Below the pieces are notes generated by a model that was not told where the DNA came from, searched no databases, and worked only from the letters and a program-made list of their open reading frames with translations. Below, one piece after another: positions 17,079 through 25,465 of a stretch of DNA of 64,000 bases. The DNA is from UBA7672 sp963738625 (GTDB lineage: Bacteria > Pseudomonadota > Alphaproteobacteria > Caulobacterales > Hyphomonadaceae). Within the stretch, counting starts at the first letter, position 1. Every line of letters begins with the position of its first letter. The stretch is from contig CAVTXH010000002.1 of assembly GCA_963738625.1 (NCBI GenBank), positions 744,001 through 808,000 of the forward strand, written 5' to 3'. Position numbers and translations under genes: made by a program.

Positions 17079-18350
17079 GTGAACCTCTCTGACCTTCCCG
17101 CAAAGCCGAAGTCCAGGTTCCTCCTGGACATGATCGGGCGCGGCCACGTCTATCAGATCACCGAGTTCGAGGCCCTCGACACGTACTGCGCCGCCGGCGT
17201 CCCCATCGCCTACATCGGCTTCGACTGCACAGCAAAGTCGCTCCACGTCGGATCGCTCGTCCAGATCATGAACCTGCGCCGCCTCCAGCAGGCCGGCGGC
17301 AAACCGATCGTCCTGATGGGCGGCGGCACGACGAAGGTCGGCGATCCCACCGACAAGGAGAAATCGCGCCCGATCCTCTTCGAGGCCGAGATCGCCGCCA
17401 ACATGGCCTCGATCAGACAAAACTTCGAGCCGTTCCTGAAGTTCGGCTCAGGCCCCACTGACGCCGTCATGATCGACAACGCGGAATGGCTCGACAGGAT
17501 CAAGTGGATCGAGTTCCTGCGCGACTACGGCAAGCACTTCACCATCAACAAGATGATCGCGCAGGAGACCGTGAAGCGCCGCCTCGACAATGAGGAGCCC
17601 TACACCTTCCTCGAGTTCAACTACATGTTGCTGCAGGCCTATGATTTCTTGGAGCTCGCCCGCACGCACAACTGTCGCATCCAACTCGGCGGCTCGGACC
17701 AGTGGGGCAACATCGTCAACGGCATCGACCTCACCCGCCGCATCATTGACGTGCAGGTGTTCGGCGTCACGACGCCGCTGATCACCACGGCGTCGGGCGG
17801 CAAGATGGGCAAGACCGCCGAAGGCGCCGTGTGGCTCAACGCCGACATGCGCAGCCCTTACGACTACTGGCAATTCTGGCGCAACACGGAAGACGCCGAC
17901 GTCGGCCGCTTCCTGCGCCTGTTCACGGACGTGCCGCTGGCCGAGATCTCCGAACTGGAAAAAGCCCAGGGCGCCGCCGTCAACGACGTGAAGAAGCGCC
18001 TCGCCGATGAAGCGACCGCCATGCTGCACGGTCCGGAAGAAGCGAAGAAGGCCCGCGCAGCGGCGGACGCCGTTTTCACCAGCGGCGGCACCGGCGAAGG
18101 CATGCCTACATTCGAGGTCGAACGCGCCAGGCTCGCCGCCGGCTATCCGATCGCCGATGCGCTGGTCGCCGCCAAGCTCGCCGAGTCAAAGTCCGAGGCC
18201 CGCCGCGCCATCCAGCAGAACGCAGTGAAGCTCAACGGCGATGCGGTCGCCGACGAGAAATTTGTGCTCACCGAAGCAGCGCTCGACGCCGAAGGCGTCG
18301 CACGACTGTCCGTCGGCAAGAAGCGGCACGCACGGCTGAAGGCGATCTAG
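17079..18350 (+). CDS. tyrS: tyrosyl-tRNA synthetase
   Basis: 423 residues, GTG start 17079 with AGGAGCC upstream. Class I synthetase that charges tRNA-Tyr. The HIGH-like motif is LHVGS near residue 55, the tyrosine-binding core includes FNYMLLQAYDFLEL and QLGGSDQWGNIV, and the KMSKS-like motif is KMGKT near residue 243. A C-terminal S4 RNA-binding domain covers about residues 355-423 (SKSEARRAIQQNAVKLNG). The stop codon shares the palindrome CTAG with the stop of the convergent AsmA-like gene, a 4-bp overlap. Confidence 0.97.
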   Translation: MNLSDLPAKPKSRFLLDMIGRGHVYQITEFEALDTYCAAGVPIAYIGFDCTAKSLHVGSLVQIMNLRRLQQAGGKPIVLMGGGTTKVGDPTDKEKSRPILFEAEIAANMASIRQNFEPFLKFGSGPTDAVMIDNAEWLDRIKWIEFLRDYGKHFTINKMIAQETVKRRLDNEEPYTFLEFNYMLLQAYDFLELARTHNCRIQLGGSDQWGNIVNGIDLTRRIIDVQVFGVTTPLITTASGGKMGKTAEGAVWLNADMRSPYDYWQFWRNTEDADVGRFLRLFTDVPLAEISELEKAQGAAVNDVKKRLADEATAMLHGPEEAKKARAAADAVFTSGGTGEGMPTFEVERARLAAGYPIADALVAAKLAESKSEARRAIQQNAVKLNGDAVADEKFVLTEAALDAEGVARLSVGKKRHARLKAI

Positions 18351-21300
18351 TTCCGCGTGTCCGGCGGCGGTGCGGCCGGCACGATGTCGGCCACCGGCGG
18401 CGGCTCGGCGGGATTCTCGAAGATCCGGCGCAGCACGCCAGGCGTCACCGCCGCGACCGGGTTCAGCGACACGCGCGCCTTGGCGAACGTGCCGCGGACC
18501 GAATAGGTCGGCGCGAACATGCCCTCGCCCTGCCGCGATACGAACAGGTCGCCGATGATCGGCAGGCCGCCAAGCAGCGAGTTGACCCCGAAGGACGGCA
18601 CCAACACGCCATCGAGGCTGATCTCGCTCTCCTTCGGCGCCACCCATCCGCGCGCCGTGATGCCCATTGCAGGCCCGGAGGCCCGCAGGCCAGGCAGGTC
18701 GATGCGCCCGTCCCGCATCTTCACCGGCGCCTCGACGCTGGTGAACAGTACGCCCTCGCCGTTAAGCACGTCCGCAAGGCCGCGCAGCGAGGCGAGCGAG
18801 AACAGCTGCGCCACGAACGGCGCATCCTTCAGCCGCACGTCGCTCATCGTTACCATCGCATCGCCCTTGCCGCCGACGAATGAGCCGTCGACATTCAGCT
18901 TGCCGCCGATCAGGTAGTCGGTCTTCAGCAGCACGCGCGCGCCGAACCCCGCATCGTCCGACTTGATCGAGACCTTGCGCATCTTGTCGACCGTATCGAT
19001 CGTGACGTTAAGGCGCTTGTCCTTGCCGAGCTGACCCGTGACGGTTCCGTTACGCGGACCATCTGCATCGATCAGCATGACCACCCTCGCCGCCGTCATC
19101 TCCGCGTTCTCGCGCAGGCGCAGCTTGTCCGCCGTCAGCTGGAGGTCGACGGCCGGCCCCGGGGTCGGGGCGCCCACCGGCTCGCCATGCATGTCCGTGT
19201 TCGCATTCGACATCGACAGCAAGCTGTCCATCCACGGGCTCGCGTCGAAGAACGGGCCCGACACCACGACCTTGTAGCCGCCGTCGACGCGGCGGGTGAT
19301 GGCGCCGCGCAGGTCGACGCTGTCGCGCGAGAAGATCCGTTCGATATTGGCGGACTGCATTGCGCCCGCCGCGTCCATCCGGGCCTCGCCGATCAGCTCC
19401 AGCCCGTCGGCGCGGATGTCGCCGGTCATCACCGCGCCGCGGCCATCCTCGTCCTTGCCATAGCGGAACGAACCCTGCGCTGGCGCATCGTACTTCTTGC
19501 GCCAACCGAACTCCGGAATATCGAGCTGCGCCCGCATCAGGTCGAGACTGGCCGTGATGGACGAAAAATCGCGCCCGCCCGGGCCCGAAGCGCGCAGCTC
19601 CACCGACGCCTCGCCCTGCATGAAGTTGCGCGCCGCGAAGCCGAACGCGTTCAGGAGATCAGGCGTCACGCGCGCCGACGCCGTCAGTTCCGAACCGTTG
19701 TCGCCGCTGTGGACAAAGCGCTCCTTCCAGTCGAACACCACGGGCGCAGGCCCGAACTGCCCGGCGCCGGTGATCTGCATGCCGTCCTGGTTGAGATCGA
19801 AGGTGACGTCGGAGCTGGTAAGGCCGAACCCGGAAACCAGGTTGGGCGCCGCCGCCTCGCGGAACCCGCCTTTCACCGAATAGAGAATCTCGTCGTTGGG
19901 CACGACGTCCTGCATCGGGCGCTGCACATGCACCTCGATCCCGCCCGTGCCTTGCATCTGATCGACCTGCAGTCCGTACTTCGATCCAACCTTCAGGTTC
20001 GAGGCGTCGAGCACGCGCATCATCTGGCCAAGATCGCCGCGGCCGATGACGGCGACGTTCATCATCTTTCCCTTGGGCGCGAACTGGGGGAGCGCGATCC
20101 TGCCCTCGTCCACCGCCCACGTCGTCATCCGCCCGCCTGTGACATCCACCACCAGCGAGTTGCCCTTGAGATGTCCGACGCCCGTGACGTTCGTGGCGGC
20201 CGGGAAATCGTCGAGGAACTTCACCGTCGCATCCTCGACCGTGAAGTCGAGCGAAAGGTGTTCGTTGTCGAGATAGCCTTTCGCCAGTCCTCCCGGCGGC
20301 ATGTCCATCACGAACACCGCCTTGGTCGCCCTGCCTGAAGGAATCCGGTCGCGCACCCAGAGCCGCGCGCCGGGGCCGAGATTCACCGGCCAGAACGCCG
20401 TCACCTGCTGCGGCGTGATCGCGCCCGTTCCCACCGCATTGACCTTCACGCCCAGCTGACGCGCTTCCGGCGGACCATCCAGCCAGAATTCGCCGGATCC
20501 CGCTCCGGTCATGCCGCCCGTCACGATCTTCGCGTTGACGATGGTCAGCTTCTGCATGTCCGGCGACAGGCTGGCCTCGACGTCGGCGGAGACGAACGGC
20601 CACGGCGCCTCGAACATCGGCATCAGGCCGAGCGAGAAATCCTTGCCCGAAAGCTTGATCGCCGTCGGCTTGGTCATGTCGCTCGACATGATGCCGGACA
20701 CATCCATCGAGCCGGTGATCTCGCCGGCGAGGACATCGGAGTTGGCCTTCAGCGAAGCGAGCGTGATGATCTTGGTCGCCGGATCGTAGATCGCATCGAC
20801 CGACAGCCCGCCAATTGCGATACTGCGGTCGCCCAGCCGCATCTGGCCGGTGACATCCGAAAGCGTGACCCGCGTGCTCTGTAGACCGCCCGCCTCGGTC
20901 GCTTCGACCGTGAACGCGGCATTCGCCGGCATGCCCGAGGCAAACGCATTGCCCGCATAGCCGAACACTTTCGCCAGCGCCATGGGATCGACGCCTTCAA
21001 GCGTCAGGCGCCCGGTCGCCTTGCTCACCGCGCCATCGGACGCCAGCGAGATGACGATGCGGTTCGGCTCCGCCTCCCCCACCAGCCGCAGGTCGAGATC
21101 AAGCGCCACGCCATCTGCGCCCGCGCTCCAGACGCCGTTGACCGGGCTGGCCTTCCATACCGTACCCGCCTTCTGGTCGGTCACTTCGACGTTGAAGTTC
21201 GCAAGCTCGACACGCTCGAACGATCCCGCCGAGATCAGCGCGCGCATCGGCGTCGCCAGCGTATCCCACTTGATGTCGCGCAGCGGATCGAACGGCTTGT

Positions 21301-21739
21301 CGCTCGCCGGCTCTTTCGCGATCACCAGATCGGCGAGCGACCAGACGCCGTCCTTCGACCGCACGACCGAAGCCGTGCCGTTCTCCAGCCGCATCTGCCG
21401 TGTCTTGAACCTGCCCGACATCAGCGAGGGGGCGTCGAGCGAGATCACCGCCCGCTCCGCGCGGAACACGCTCGCGCCGGATGCATCGAGCGCTGTAAGC
21501 CCCCGCGCCGCCGCCTCGACGCGGCCCTTGCCGCGCACCCATTCCAGCACCAGCGCCTCGACCTTCACGGGCTGGCCGCCGCGCGCTTCGGAAAGCGAAC
21601 GCTCGACCTGCGGCCGGATCAGTTCGAGATCGATCGGTCCCTGCGAAAGCCGCCAAGCGAGAAAGCCGGCTGCGGCCAGAATCGCAAAGACGAGGAAGGC
21701 GAGGATCTCGAAGATCAGAAGCTTGGGAGAAACCCTCAA
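18347..21739 (-). CDS. giant AsmA/YhdP-family inner-membrane protein
   Basis: About 1130 residues if it starts at TTG 21739, which has CGGAG 7 nt upstream and directly precedes the single membrane helix (LLIFEILAFLVFAILAAAGF). The frame stays open to GTG 21880, but that start would overlap the divergent peroxiredoxin gene. The rest is periplasmic and beta-rich, with the DUF3971/AsmA-like C-terminal domain at about residues 950-1090 (VDGSFVGGKGDAMVTMSDV, SLRGLADVLNGEGVLF). YhdP-like proteins bridge the envelope and move phospholipids to the outer membrane. No frame breaks. Convergent with tyrS, sharing CTAG as stop. Confidence 0.85.
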   Translation of the reverse strand: MRVSPKLLIFEILAFLVFAILAAAGFLAWRLSQGPIDLELIRPQVERSLSEARGGQPVKVEALVLEWVRGKGRVEAAARGLTALDASGASVFRAERAVISLDAPSLMSGRFKTRQMRLENGTASVVRSKDGVWSLADLVIAKEPASDKPFDPLRDIKWDTLATPMRALISAGSFERVELANFNVEVTDQKAGTVWKASPVNGVWSAGADGVALDLDLRLVGEAEPNRIVISLASDGAVSKATGRLTLEGVDPMALAKVFGYAGNAFASGMPANAAFTVEATEAGGLQSTRVTLSDVTGQMRLGDRSIAIGGLSVDAIYDPATKIITLASLKANSDVLAGEITGSMDVSGIMSSDMTKPTAIKLSGKDFSLGLMPMFEAPWPFVSADVEASLSPDMQKLTIVNAKIVTGGMTGAGSGEFWLDGPPEARQLGVKVNAVGTGAITPQQVTAFWPVNLGPGARLWVRDRIPSGRATKAVFVMDMPPGGLAKGYLDNEHLSLDFTVEDATVKFLDDFPAATNVTGVGHLKGNSLVVDVTGGRMTTWAVDEGRIALPQFAPKGKMMNVAVIGRGDLGQMMRVLDASNLKVGSKYGLQVDQMQGTGGIEVHVQRPMQDVVPNDEILYSVKGGFREAAAPNLVSGFGLTSSDVTFDLNQDGMQITGAGQFGPAPVVFDWKERFVHSGDNGSELTASARVTPDLLNAFGFAARNFMQGEASVELRASGPGGRDFSSITASLDLMRAQLDIPEFGWRKKYDAPAQGSFRYGKDEDGRGAVMTGDIRADGLELIGEARMDAAGAMQSANIERIFSRDSVDLRGAITRRVDGGYKVVVSGPFFDASPWMDSLLSMSNANTDMHGEPVGAPTPGPAVDLQLTADKLRLRENAEMTAARVVMLIDADGPRNGTVTGQLGKDKRLNVTIDTVDKMRKVSIKSDDAGFGARVLLKTDYLIGGKLNVDGSFVGGKGDAMVTMSDVRLKDAPFVAQLFSLASLRGLADVLNGEGVLFTSVEAPVKMRDGRIDLPGLRASGPAMGITARGWVAPKESEISLDGVLVPSFGVNSLLGGLPIIGDLFVSRQGEGMFAPTYSVRGTFAKARVSLNPVAAVTPGVLRRIFENPAEPPPVADIVPAAPPPDTRN

Positions 21740-21873
21740 TGCAAAACTCCGGAGGGCGAAATCCGGTGCGGCGAAGCTCTCCAGCTGGCCGCCCGAAAAG
21801 CCCTTATCGGCCCGGCTGGAAGAACGTACACTTCGGACACTCTTTCCGAACACCACAACATTGCGGACCGATT

Positions 21874-22347
21874 GTGACACACCCTCTGGAAGCGGGCGAT
21901 CCGGCGCCTGATTTCACACTGCCGGCTTCCAGTGGCCGGACCGCAAGTCTGGCGGACTATGCCGGCAAGACTCTAGTCCTGTTCTTCTACCCTAAAGACG
22001 ATACCGAGGTATGTACGCGCGAAGCAGTAGCCTTCAGCGGCGAGCAGTCCCGCTTCACTCGAAGGAAGGCGGCCCTGCTGGGGGTTTCCCGGGACAGCCT
22101 CGAGGATCACCGCAAATTCATCACCAAGCACAAGCTTAAGGTGCGCCTCGGCGCCGATGAGGATGGGACTGTCTGCAACGCCTACGGGGTCTGGCAGCAG
22201 AAGCAGCTCTATGGACACAAATTCATGGGCATCATCCGGTCGACCTTCATGATCGGCCCAGACGGGGTGATTCTCCGGGTGTGGCGAAACGTCCGTGTAC
22301 CCGGTCACGTCGAAGCAGTTTACGACGCGCTGGCGGGTTCGCGTTAA
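21874..22347 (+). CDS. bcp: peroxiredoxin, Bcp/PrxQ type
   Basis: 157 residues from GTG 21874 (MTHPLEAGDPAPDFTLPAS); a longer frame upstream has no homology. Thioredoxin-fold peroxidase reducing peroxides. The peroxidatic cysteine lies in FFYPKDDTEVCTREAVAF; the usual Bcp second cysteine five residues later is Val-Ala here, so the enzyme is 1-Cys or uses the later cysteine in DGTVCNAYG. The expected SFLIG-like strand is RSTFMIGPDG. It is divergent from the AsmA-like gene and ends 183 bp before the M23 peptidase gene. Confidence 0.85.
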   Translation: MTHPLEAGDPAPDFTLPASSGRTASLADYAGKTLVLFFYPKDDTEVCTREAVAFSGEQSRFTRRKAALLGVSRDSLEDHRKFITKHKLKVRLGADEDGTVCNAYGVWQQKQLYGHKFMGIIRSTFMIGPDGVILRVWRNVRVPGHVEAVYDALAGSR

Positions 22348-22530
22348 CCAAATTGTCCTTGCAACACCAGCATTCACGGCGCCTTAAGTGTGCCGTGGCA
22401 TAGTGTGAAAAAGACATGCCTAGGGGTTCGCGGACGCGGGTTTCTGAGTTATCTCTGTAACCGCCGAGTATCAAAAAATGGCGGGGAACAGGCTGACTTG
22501 GCGCGTAGAGCAATTGATCGGGCGGCGTAA

Positions 22531-23757
22531 ATGGCGGTCAAGCACCTGAAGTCACGCACCAAAGCGTTCTTCGAGAAAGCTTTCCCCGAAAGACAGATTT
22601 ACCACCGCTCCGGCGGCTCGGTTCGCTATGTCTCGATCTCACCGTGGCGCCAAGCGATGATGGCTGGCGGGGCTACTCTGATTGTCGGCTGGTGCCTGTT
22701 TGCGACCATCGCTGTGCTGCTGCGCGGCCCGACTGTCGAATTCCAGACCTCAGGTTCTGACCGCCGCACAGCCCGCCTTGAGCGCGACCTGCGCTCGGCC
22801 CTGTCCCGCGAAAAGACCGCCCTCACCCTGCTTGAGACGCGCACGGAAGAATTCACAAAGACCATAGGCGAAGCTGAGGGCCGTCACGAGACGCTAAAGC
22901 GCGTGCTCGCCAACCTGCAGGGCCAGGACACCGCATCCGCCGTCGCGCTCAACGGCGACAACGTTTCGCTGCTCGTCGATTCGTCCATCGAGGAAGGCGA
23001 CCCGCGCCAGAGCCGCGCCGAGACCGTCTCAGCCGCCGCCAACGATACCGCGGGCTTTCGCGCCCGCACCGACAAGCTGATCAGCGAGCAGGCCAACTTT
23101 CTCGAGGCGGCCGAGGACGAAGCCGTCCAGCGCTCGGAGCGCGCTCGCGGCGTGATCCGCCTGACCGGGGTCTCCGCGGCCCGTGTGCTTGAACAGCCTG
23201 GCATGGGCGGCCCGCTGATCGAAGTGAACGCCCTAAACGCCTCCGAATTCCCGAACGCCCAGGTCGATTCCTTCAGCCGCCGGGTCTACGAGGTCGAGGC
23301 GCGCCTGCAGGAAGCCAAGACCTACGAGAACCTGATTCACACCCTGCCCTTGGGCGCCCCGCTGGAAGTTCCCTATCGGGAAACCTCGGGCTTCGGGTAC
23401 CGGTCTGACCCGTTCAAGCGCACGACTGCCTTCCACGAAGGCGCCGACCTTGCCGCCTTCTACGGGGCGACGATCACATCGACCGCCCCCGGAAAGATCA
23501 CTTTTGCGGGCACAAAGGGCGGTTATGGCCGTGTGGTCGAGATCGATCACGGCAACGGCTTCAAGACCCGCTACGGACATTTGAACTCAATTGCAGTGAA
23601 AGCTGGCTCGGAAGTAGCGATTGGTCAAAAGATTGGTACTATGGGTTCTACGGGACGCAGCACGGGACCGCACCTCCACTACGAGGTGTACTACCGCGGC
23701 AAGTCGTATGATCCCATCAAGTTCCTGAGGGCCGGTAAGCATGTTTACGAAGGGTAA
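22531..23757 (+). CDS. M23 (LytM) metallopeptidase, bactofilin-associated
   Basis: 408 residues. One membrane helix at about 42-66 (MMAGGATLIVGWCLFATIAVL), a coiled coil at about 80-190, then the periplasmic LytM domain at 285-400. Zinc-ligand motifs: H and D in FHEGADLAAF, and the HLHYEVYYRG histidines. It cleaves peptidoglycan crosslinks. It overlaps the bactofilin gene by 17 bp. In Caulobacter and Hyphomonas-type bacteria, M23 enzymes of this layout (LdpA/LmdC) work with bactofilin to shape stalks or buds, so a localised morphogenetic role is likely here. All catalytic motifs are present. Confidence 0.9.
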   Translation: MAVKHLKSRTKAFFEKAFPERQIYHRSGGSVRYVSISPWRQAMMAGGATLIVGWCLFATIAVLLRGPTVEFQTSGSDRRTARLERDLRSALSREKTALTLLETRTEEFTKTIGEAEGRHETLKRVLANLQGQDTASAVALNGDNVSLLVDSSIEEGDPRQSRAETVSAAANDTAGFRARTDKLISEQANFLEAAEDEAVQRSERARGVIRLTGVSAARVLEQPGMGGPLIEVNALNASEFPNAQVDSFSRRVYEVEARLQEAKTYENLIHTLPLGAPLEVPYRETSGFGYRSDPFKRTTAFHEGADLAAFYGATITSTAPGKITFAGTKGGYGRVVEIDHGNGFKTRYGHLNSIAVKAGSEVAIGQKIGTMGSTGRSTGPHLHYEVYYRGKSYDPIKFLRAGKHVYEG

Positions 23758-24203
23758 AACTCCTGAGGCGCCTCCCCCGCCGCCAATCGCGCCGCGGCCG
23801 CTTCTCCCTGATCCGCCCAAGCGCCAGGGTTCCGCCGCCACGCGCGCGGGCCCGTCCATCATCAGCGCAGACGTGAAAATCGTCGGCTCCATCGCCTCAC
23901 AGGGCGAACTCGAGATCTTCGGCCAGATCGAAGGCGATGTGCGCGCCTCCGCCCTCACCGTCGGCGAGACCGGCGCGGTCATGGGCGAAGTGATCGCTGA
24001 AATCCGTCGTCGTGCGCGGCACGATCGAAGGCCGCATCCGCGGCCGCAAGGTCCAGCTCTGCACCGGCGCGAAAGTACGCGGCGACATCTTCCACGCCTC
24101 GCTCGCCATCGAACCGAACGCGATCTTCGAAGGCGCGGTGAAACACGCGCAGGATCCGATGGCCGAACAGGCCCCGCCCGTCCAGCCGAACGGGCAGTAC
24201 TGA
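23741..24203 (+). CDS. bacA: bactofilin cytoskeletal protein (one internal frameshift)
   Basis: Polymer-forming bactofilin. ATG 23741 lies inside the end of the M23 gene. The N-terminal Pro-rich tail (APPPPPIAPRPLLPDPP) precedes the beta-helical core: SIISADVKIVGSIASQGELE, then GQIEGDVRASALTVGETGAV. The frame changes at the CC of 24004-24005; with one C removed it continues as EIVVVRGTIEGRIRGRKVQL and DIFHASLAIEPNAIFEG, giving about 153 residues, a normal length. The break lies in the conserved core with both sides intact, so a sequencing indel is likely. A terminator follows. Confidence 0.88.
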
Positions 24204-24225
24204 TCTCCTCGGACAGACAGAATTG

Positions 24226-24254
24226 AAAAGGCCGCTCGCAGGAGCGGCCTTTTT
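24226..24254. terminator. bidirectional rho-independent terminator
   Basis: Stem GGCCGCTC/GAGCGGCC with loop GCAG, flanked by AAAA on the left and TTTTT on the right. It can end both the bactofilin transcript (plus) and prfB (minus), whose stop is 22 bp away. Confidence 0.9.
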
Positions 24255-24275
24255 GTTTGGCGCCGCGGGCAGCTT

Positions 24276-25401
24276 CTAATCCAGGTCCTCGACCACCGTC
24301 TCCGGTCCGAGCTTATGCGACAGCGACGCCGACAGGAACTCATCGATCTTGCCGTCCAGTACGCCCTGGGTGTCCGACGTCTCGACGCCCGTGCGCAGGT
24401 CCTTCACCATCTGGTAGGGCTGCAGCACATAGCTGCGGATCTGCCTGCCCCAGCCGATCTCGGTCTTCGAGTCAGCCTCGGCCTGCGCTAACGCCTCGCG
24501 CTTCTTCAGCTCCATCTCGTAGAGCCGCGCGCGCAGCATGTCCCACGCCTGCGCACGGTTCTTGTGCTGCGAACGCTCCGCCTGCACCGCCACGACAATG
24601 CCGGTCGGCATGTGCGTCAGGCGCACGGCCGAGTCCGTCTTGTTGATGTGCTGCCCGCCCGCGCCCGACGCCCGGTACGTATCGGTGCGGACGTCCTTCT
24701 CCTGGATGTCCACCTCGATCGTGTCGTCGATCACCGGATAGACCCACACGCTGGCAAAGCTGGTGTGCCGTCGCGCATTCGAGTCATAGGGCGAAATGCG
24801 CACCAGCCGGTGCACGCCGCTTTCGCTCTTCAGCCAGCCATAGGCGTTCTCGCCTTTGATCAGGATGGTCGCCGACTTGATGCCGGCGGTGTCGCCATAG
24901 TGCTCGTCGATCTCCTCGACCTTCATGTCGTGGGCATTGGCCCAGCGCACATACATGCGGCGCAGCATCGAGGCCCAGTCCTGGCTTTCCGTGCCGCCTG
25001 CCCCGGCGTTGATCTCGATGTAGCAGTCGTTGCCGTCGACCTCGCCCGACAACAGCGCCTTCAGCTCCGCCGCCTTGGCCCGCTCCAGCGATGCGCGGAT
25101 CGATTTCTCGACCTCGGCGAACATCGACTTGTCGCCCTCGGCCTCGGCCATCTCCCATAGGTCGACGGCATCCTGCGCCTCTGTTTCCAGCGCTCGGACG
25201 TCGTCCATGGCTGACGCGATGCGATTGCGTTCGCGCATCATCGTCTGGGCTTTTGCGGGATCGTTCCAGAAGTCGGCGCTCTCGGAGAGCGCGTTCAGTT
25301 CAGCGAGGCGCTTTTCGGCGACGCCCCAGTCAAAGACGCCTCCTCAGCAGCCCAACGGACTGCCGAATCGTCTCAACCATGTTCTCGAGTTCGGGCGTCA
25401 T
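24276..25401 (-). CDS. prfB: peptide chain release factor 2, with programmed +1 frameshift
   Basis: Recognises UGA and UAA stops. The first frame runs from ATG 25401 (MTPELENMVETIRQSVGL) for 23 codons to an in-frame TGA. A +1 shift at CTT-TGA-C joins it to the main ORF, which continues LDWGVAEKRLAELNALSES and so on to the end, about 374 residues in total. The main part has the GAGGTESQDWASML motif, the catalytic GGQ in ASGAGGQHINKTDSAVR, and the stop-recognition region near SPYDSNARRHTSFASV. The frame change is autoregulatory: low RF2 lets ribosomes shift. This break is biological, unlike others in the window. Confidence 0.95.
25329..25344 (-). promoter_or_regulatory. prfB programmed frameshift signal
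   Basis: On the coding strand: AGGAGG (25344-25339), CGT, CTT, TGA, C. This has the same order and spacing as the Escherichia coli prfB site, where an internal Shine-Dalgarno sequence 3 nt before CTT pushes the ribosome +1 at UGA. Confidence 0.93.
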
Positions 25402-25433
25402 AGGCTGCCTGGGACCATGTTCTGAAGAACGAA

Positions 25434-25456
25434 GCGGCCCCCGATATGGGGGCCGC
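25434..25456. terminator. strong hairpin after PBP1A gene
   Basis: Perfect 9-bp stem GCGGCCCCC/GGGGGCCGC with loop GATAT, about 10 bp past the mrcA stop on the minus strand. It is followed on that strand by a T-rich stretch (TTCGTTCTT), so probably an intrinsic terminator. Confidence 0.65.
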
Positions 25457-25465
25457 GCGCCGTTC

